A DNA stretch of 64,000 nucleotides from Blastomussa wellsi. Its lineage: Eukaryota; Cnidaria; Anthozoa; Scleractinia; Plerogyridae. The DNA lies in contig OX393565.1 in assembly GCA_947652115.1 (NCBI GenBank), forward strand, positions 7,286,021 to 7,350,020, read 5' to 3'. The position numbers were made by a program, and so were the translations under genes. A model generated the notes under the pieces. The model was not told the origin of the DNA. It saw nothing but the letters and a program-made list of their open reading frames with translations, and ran no database searches. How positions within the stretch are numbered: position 1 is the first letter of the stretch; every line of letters begins with the position of its first letter. Below, in pieces: positions 59,060 through 64,000 of the stretch.

Positions 59060-59184
59060 GCCATGACGTCACGTTTATCAGAGAGTACAGCGTGACATCA
59101 AATTTATTCACTCCAATCAGCCGAGCGAATCGATTCGACTGGCGTTGTAGCCACCTTTGCATCCGGCAACGTGCCTTTTCTAAG
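59060..59184 (+). promoter_or_regulatory. Probable promoter and 5' UTR exon of plus-strand opine dehydrogenase
   Basis: A perfect CRE palindrome TGACGTCA (59064-59071) and a CCAAT box (59113-59117) precede a consensus splice donor CTAAG|GTAAGTG at 59184/59185. The coding exon at 60152 starts with an acceptor three bases before its ATG, so a non-coding first exon is required and this is the best candidate. The transcription start is not visible. Confidence 0.45.
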
Positions 59185-59774
59185 GTAAGTGAAACTATAT
59201 TTTAAAGAGATTCAAGCTGTAGGCTACAGACGGTAATTAACAAAACCGAATCTGCTTCGATAGTCTTGCTCGGAAGACGTTCTTTAGACGGGTAGAAAAC
59301 TAAACGGATTGAGTAATGGAGGCTTCAGCTTGTTGATTTTATGTTTGTAATTTTATAATCCATTAACCGAAAAATGCGAAGAAGAAATTGGTAATAATGC
59401 GTATGTTATCTAAAATTTTGATGCTTACTGCTTCACAGTATCATCGAATTTACCCTTCCCTAACTTTTAGTTCATCGACGACAAACAGCTTATTTTATAA
59501 CGGGCTTTTATAGCATTGTTAGAGTTAATTTATTGTTCCAGGATTAAATTGAATCATTTATTCATTAAAAAAAGAAAACTAATTATACGACTCTTGGAAG
59601 GGTAATTAAACTAAATGCAATTCTAGAATGTGCGTTTCTTCTAATAGGATCGTTTGTGTTGATTAGCCATTCCGTAGTTGCGCAGAGAACTGGGGCGAGT
59701 TTCAGATTTTTCGGTTCCTTCAGAAAAAATTCCCACCTACGTTGTTTTCAAGGAAACTACTACAAACTATATAA

Positions 59775-60097
59775 CAATTATTCCATGAGCCCGCGTTGGA
59801 TATGAAGTGATAAAATAACCAACGAGCGCGTAGCGCGAGTTGGTTATAATCACTTCATATCCAACAAGGGCGAATGGAATAATTGTTTTAGTAAATTCTC
59901 AAACCATATCTCTTGAATTTTTGTGGGAGACAGCTTCTGAAACCTGCCATTGTCGGCCATTATAGAGGGCTGAAGTTAAAAACTTGGTGCACTATTTTCC
60001 ATATGACGTAAAACTCCGACTATTGGCTCATAGTCGGAGTTTTTTAGCCAATCAAAAAGCTAGAAATGCAATAGTCGGATCTGAGAATATACTAAAT
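59775..60097. mobile_element. Hairpin-headed fold-back element in the 5' intron
   Basis: A hairpin at about 59777-59888 (ATTATTCCAT... / ...AAGGGCGAATGGAATAATTG, loop with GAGCGCGTAGCGCGAG) is followed by TTTTAGTAAATTCTCAAACC and a second palindrome AACTCCGACTATTGGC...CATAGTCGGAGTTTT at 60007-60042. It is the reverse-orientation relative of 25851-27345. It ends about 55 bp before the opine dehydrogenase acceptor. Confidence 0.7.
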
Positions 60098-60154
60098 ATC
60101 AATGGAAAAGTTTTGAATTGAGTTAATAAAGTTATTTTTTTACTTAATTAGAAA

Positions 60155-63100
60155 ATGAGTTCCGACAGCATCAAGCTGTTGATTTGTGGAAGTGGCAATG
60201 GCGCGCATGCTTTTGGCGGTATTGCGTCATCATTGGAAGGTACTGAAGTACGAGTGCTAAGTTTGTATCAAGATGAAGCAGAGCGTTGGAGTGTTGCAAT
60301 GCAAAAGAAAGATCTTGAGGTTATTTTACATCGGAAGGGAAAAGAACCAACGTCTATTACGTCCAAACCTGCACTGGTAACTAAAAACCCAGAGGATGCC
60401 ATGCGAGATGTTGACATCGTGGTCTTTGTGCTGCCGGCCTTTGCTCATCAAGTTTTTCTTGATACCTTAAAACCTTATATAAAACCTGGCATGATATTAG
60501 TTGGTTTACCAGGAGAACCAGGGTTTGACTTCCAAGTTCGTCATGTGCTGGGTGAAACAGGACGGCAATGCACGATCATGAATTTTGAGTCGTTACCATG
60601 GGCATGCCGTACCACTCAGTTTGGTGTCGAATGTGAGATTCTTGGCACCAAGGAGACCCTGTTGGGAGCTATGAAGGTAAAATAAGAATAGATCTTTGAA
60701 AGGACGCGGCAACGCTCTATAAGAACTTTTGGGTCGGGTGGTAGATCTCGCAAGGGCTCGAGTGAATGTTCCCCCCTACCCCCCAGAAAATAAAAACAGA
60801 ACAGTTAAAAACAAAAAGACCATTGCCCCATGCCCACCAAACAATGGCAACAGTACTGCTTTACCAAGGGACCAGTAGGAGTGCAAGCTTACAAGTGCTG
60901 CTATACGTACGCCTTTTTATTTTAGAATATTCTTAAACGTTAAAGGGAAACTCCACTCCACTCATTGACTTGCTTGGTATAGTGCCTAAATTTCAAATTA
61001 GGCCGGATAGACAGAGGTAGGCACAATTTTCACAAGCTTTCCTTCACCCTCAAGACGCCACTTCGGAACACTAGATATATCGGATGCGACAGATTACCCT
61101 CGCTAACTGTGATATATGTATTTTTTTTTCATAAATTTTGCATTTTGCATTTTTGTTCTTCTTTTTTATACTTTTTGTATTATTTTAGACTTTTTCACGT
61201 ACGCACGTGCGGATATGCGTACAGGTAGCTACGCTTTTAAAAAAGCGATAATTCTTTCCATTTTTTGTTGCTATTAAATATTATTTATCCTTTGTCCAGT
61301 AAAATTTGGAATTCAGGCATTATTGGAAACAATTTACTGTAACGTCAATTCGTCAAAAGAGTGGAGGTTCCCTTTAAAGGAGGTTCGTGTTAAGGAAGTA
61401 TTTGGGCTCAGGAGGAACGTCCGCTCTGCAGTGCAGTGGCCTTCTCGTTAGTGTGTTAGATTTTACATCTATTTGTGAGGATACTATACATTTTCTGTTT
61501 TTTGGAGATGACATTTCCACATTCGGTGACTTATCATCGATCACAAATAGATTCTATGTTGCCGTGCTTCTGTTCAGTAATAGCTATAGATCTCCGTGGC
61601 TGATGACGTCAAAATGTGGTAAGAACGAAAATTGAGGTGGAACATTTGGTGCTCTTGTTTCGAAGTATATCTAAAGAATGGAGATAAGTTACGGTTGTTC
61701 TGTGTGTCCGAGTCAGTAGCTAGTACCAGGATGTTTAGCTGTGCTTTGCACCCAAACGTTGTTCTATGAAAAAGCGCTCACTTGAACGTCTTGTTGCAGA
61801 AAGGAGAGGATGTTACACCCAAGAAAGATCCGGTTTCAACACTGCAGTATCTCCTGGGACCCCTCCCTAATCTAGTGGTGTCAGGTCACCTGCTGGGCGT
61901 TCAGTTGATGAGCGTCAACGCTTATCTTCACACGTCAATAGTGTACGGCCAATGGGAGGGGTGGGACGGTAACCCAGTCGACGAGGCGCCTCTGTTCTAC
62001 CATGGTGTGAGTAAGTCAACTGCTGACCTTACATCCAGTGTGTCGGATGAGGTTTTAAACATCGCGAAGGCTATCGAGGAGAAGTCGGGAGCTGACATGT
62101 CTGGTGTAAGTATGATGTTGCAACTTAGTTTTAAACTAAATACTTGCTGCTAATGCTTGCTGTAACTGTGTCGTCTTGCCGTAACGCCCTGTCGACGTGG
62201 CACGTTTCCCTTTCGTAAACAAGCGATGCCATTTTAGCGACACTTCCATCATCGATTTTTTCCCACAGAAAAGAAATAAAAATTGTACGTCAATGACCAG
62301 ATTCGAGCAATGAACCTCTGACATGACTTCATTCTTATCTAACCACTTCACTATCAGGCTGATCCGCCAAATGACTTTCTTAATTTATTTTACTTTACTA
62401 TTGCCCGAGCCAACAAATAAAACTGAGCTAACCGCAAGCAAACCAGTTAGAAAGTGGGCAATTAAGCAATTTGAGAGTGTTTATTAGTCTATCAACAAAT
62501 TATAACCAGTTTCTACCTAGTCCAGGCCTAAACTAGAACAGATATAGGATCGTCCATTCCGTTAAGCTTGGTTACCAATTATGGCATCGACCGTTAAAAA
62601 TTGCATCGCTTGTTTACGAAAGGGAAATCATTGTCTACCTGGTACATGAGTGAGGGCATGGCCGATTTCAAAATGCTTAGTTAAAAAGGTTGGTGAAGTC
62701 CGATCCCTTGGTACATTTTAGCTGAGCGTGAAGCTGAATTCAACTGAAATGTATGTTTTCCAAACGATCTCTTCTCTCCCGGGTACTTGTAGGGTTATCG
62801 ACCGTCGCAGGCGTTCAAGAATACTATTTCTCCTTTTACAATTTTCAAAGCAAATATGGGAAAAATTAATAATAAGAAGAGAATTTCCCTAAGCTGCTCA
62901 AGCAAGAAAGATAAATCGTTGTACCCTTATAACCGTCTTTATAAATCATAAATCGCGCTTTTTATAACTTCTTAGAAAATAATTAATGATTGCAATGCTA
63001 ATCTTATGATGTTGCATTTTAATTCGTCGATAGTTTTGAGGATGTGTAACATATGTGTTATCCTTTATTTATTATTATTATTTTTTATAGTATTTATATT

Positions 63101-63646
63101 GAATTTTGTTTCTTTTATATATCTCATTGTAATTGGTTTCTGAAAAACCATTAGTGGATGGAATCAATAAAGTTGTGTTGTATTGTTCTGTATTTATGAT
63201 GTCAACCGAAGTACATGACGTCTGGTAATTTGTTGCTTAGCAAGTAAACACGCTTCTTTTTTGTGCAGGTTGTTCATTTGTATCAGTGGTACATGCGATG
63301 CTATCCCGAAGATATCTCCGACAAAACTAACTTTTACACTGCAATACGGAGCAATGCTGCGTACGAGGGGCTGAAACATCCGGTCAAAGCAACTGAAGAC
63401 GGTAAATTCCTGCCAAATTTCGCGTACCGTTACACGACAGAGGACATCCCGTATGGTTTGGTTGTCATCCGAGGTATTGCAGAAATTGTTGGTGTAGAAA
63501 CGCCGAATATTGACAAGGTGCTTACATGGTGTCAGGAGAAAATGGGCAAAGAATATCTCGTGAACTCAAAGTTACACGGTAAAGATGTTTCGTCATCCAG
63601 AGCACCACAGAGATATGGGTTCACTACTCTCGAATCCATCTTGTAA
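60155..63646 (+). CDS. Opine dehydrogenase (octopine/tauropine type), complete
   Basis: Three coding exons are 60155-60676 (174 aa), 61800-62105 (102 aa) and 63269-63646 (125 aa plus stop), all phase 0, giving 401 aa, the family size. The N-terminal NAD-binding Rossmann domain has GSGNGAHA at residues 12-19 and later VVFVLPAFAHQVFLD and GLPGEPGFDFQVR. The C-terminal helical domain has GHLLGVQLMSVNAYLHTSIV; the His near residue 218 is the likely counterpart of the catalytic His of octopine dehydrogenase. The enzyme makes an opine from pyruvate and an amino acid with NADH in the cytosol. The start is the first ATG, three bases after an acceptor. An AATAAA lies at 63650-63655, immediately after the stop. 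It is paralogous to the minus-strand gene at 5547-9419, with identical exon boundaries. Amino-acid specificity cannot be read. Confidence 0.92.
60677..61799. other. Intron 1 of plus-strand opine dehydrogenase
   Basis: A/T-rich; no supported gene. The frame at 61387-61635 has no domain. Confidence 0.6.
62106..63268. other. Intron 2 of plus-strand opine dehydrogenase
   Basis: Contains a probable LINE-type 3' tail at about 63090-63185 (CAATAAAGTTGTGTTGTATTG). No gene. Confidence 0.6.
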
Positions 63647-63849
63647 AGCAATAAAAACTTTGGACACCCCCAAAGAAAAGAGAGAATAAAGCTAATATAA
63701 TTAATTATGTAAACAATAACTGCCTTTTGGTGCGATGCAACTGACATGTATAATACCAGATCCTCAAAAAACAAACTACACATAAACTACAAAACAACGA
63801 ATTATGGAAAATTCTCAATTAAATATAAAGGAGCACAAATATGGAATAC

Positions 63850-64000
63850 CGTAAGATTCCGAAAATAAGCTGCGGGGCTTATATTTTTCAAAGGACCTTT
63901 TTGAGGGGCTTATATTCGGAGGGGCTTATTATAGGAGGGAAATTTGCGTTTCAAAATTGGCTGGGCTTATAATTGGCGGGAAATTTGTGTCAAAAATTTT
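63850..64000. repeat. Dispersed repeat cut by the window end (CCGTAAGATTCCGAAAATAAG)
   Basis: Repeated GGGGCTTAT phrases (63878, 63905, 63921, 63963) with GGAGGGAAATTTG. Non-coding; the right end lies outside. Confidence 0.6.

Overview
This is eukaryotic genomic DNA, most likely from an anthozoan cnidarian and plausibly a stony coral. The clues are intron-rich genes with GT-AG splice sites, polyadenylation signals, an opine dehydrogenase pair, IFI6/IFI27 (ISG12)-like genes, and a dense mix of degraded Ty3/gypsy, tyrosine-recombinase, LINE, pogo and hAT-like elements with many fold-back and MITE-like repeats. The species cannot be fixed from sequence alone. All splice models were built by eye from frame, phase and splice-site agreement.

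Layout. 1-1067 is the 3' end of a Ty3/gypsy element, with its LTR at 890-1067. 1068-6171 is a tandem array of three ~1.7 kb units. Each unit carries one intact copy of the terminal exon of the minus-strand opine dehydrogenase gene, whose other visible exons lie at 6911-7213 and 8901-9419. 9571-16090 holds a minus-strand three-exon ISG12-like gene (183 aa) whose introns contain a 44-bp minisatellite and a degenerate repeat array split by a LINE fragment. 16.3-22.2 kb is mostly inverted-repeat elements. 22318-39246 is a complete minus-strand six-exon ABCC4/MRP4-like transporter (1283 aa), with a LINE, fold-back elements and a pogo remnant in its introns. 39.36-45.2 kb is a retroelement graveyard: gypsy reverse transcriptase/RNase H, LINE tails, and a DIRS/Ngaro-like RNase H plus tyrosine recombinase. 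46.0-51.2 kb is a diverged tandem segmental duplication of unknown origin. 52.0-52.6 kb is a 15-bp minisatellite. 54541-56714 is a second, secreted ISG12-like gene (145 aa, minus strand), flanked by a pair of duplicated repeats. 59.0-63.65 kb is a second, complete opine dehydrogenase on the plus strand (401 aa, three coding exons plus a probable 5' UTR exon).

The two opine dehydrogenases and two ISG12-like genes form two blocks that bracket the ABC transporter. Opine dehydrogenases regenerate NAD+ by reductive condensation of pyruvate with an amino acid, MRP4-type pumps export organic anions and cyclic nucleotides, and ISG12 proteins are small hydrophobic membrane proteins linked to innate responses in other animals. 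No functional link among the three is shown by the sequence. The most unusual observation is the triplicated, fully open and splice-competent terminal exon of the minus-strand opine dehydrogenase, which could supply alternative C-terminal domains.
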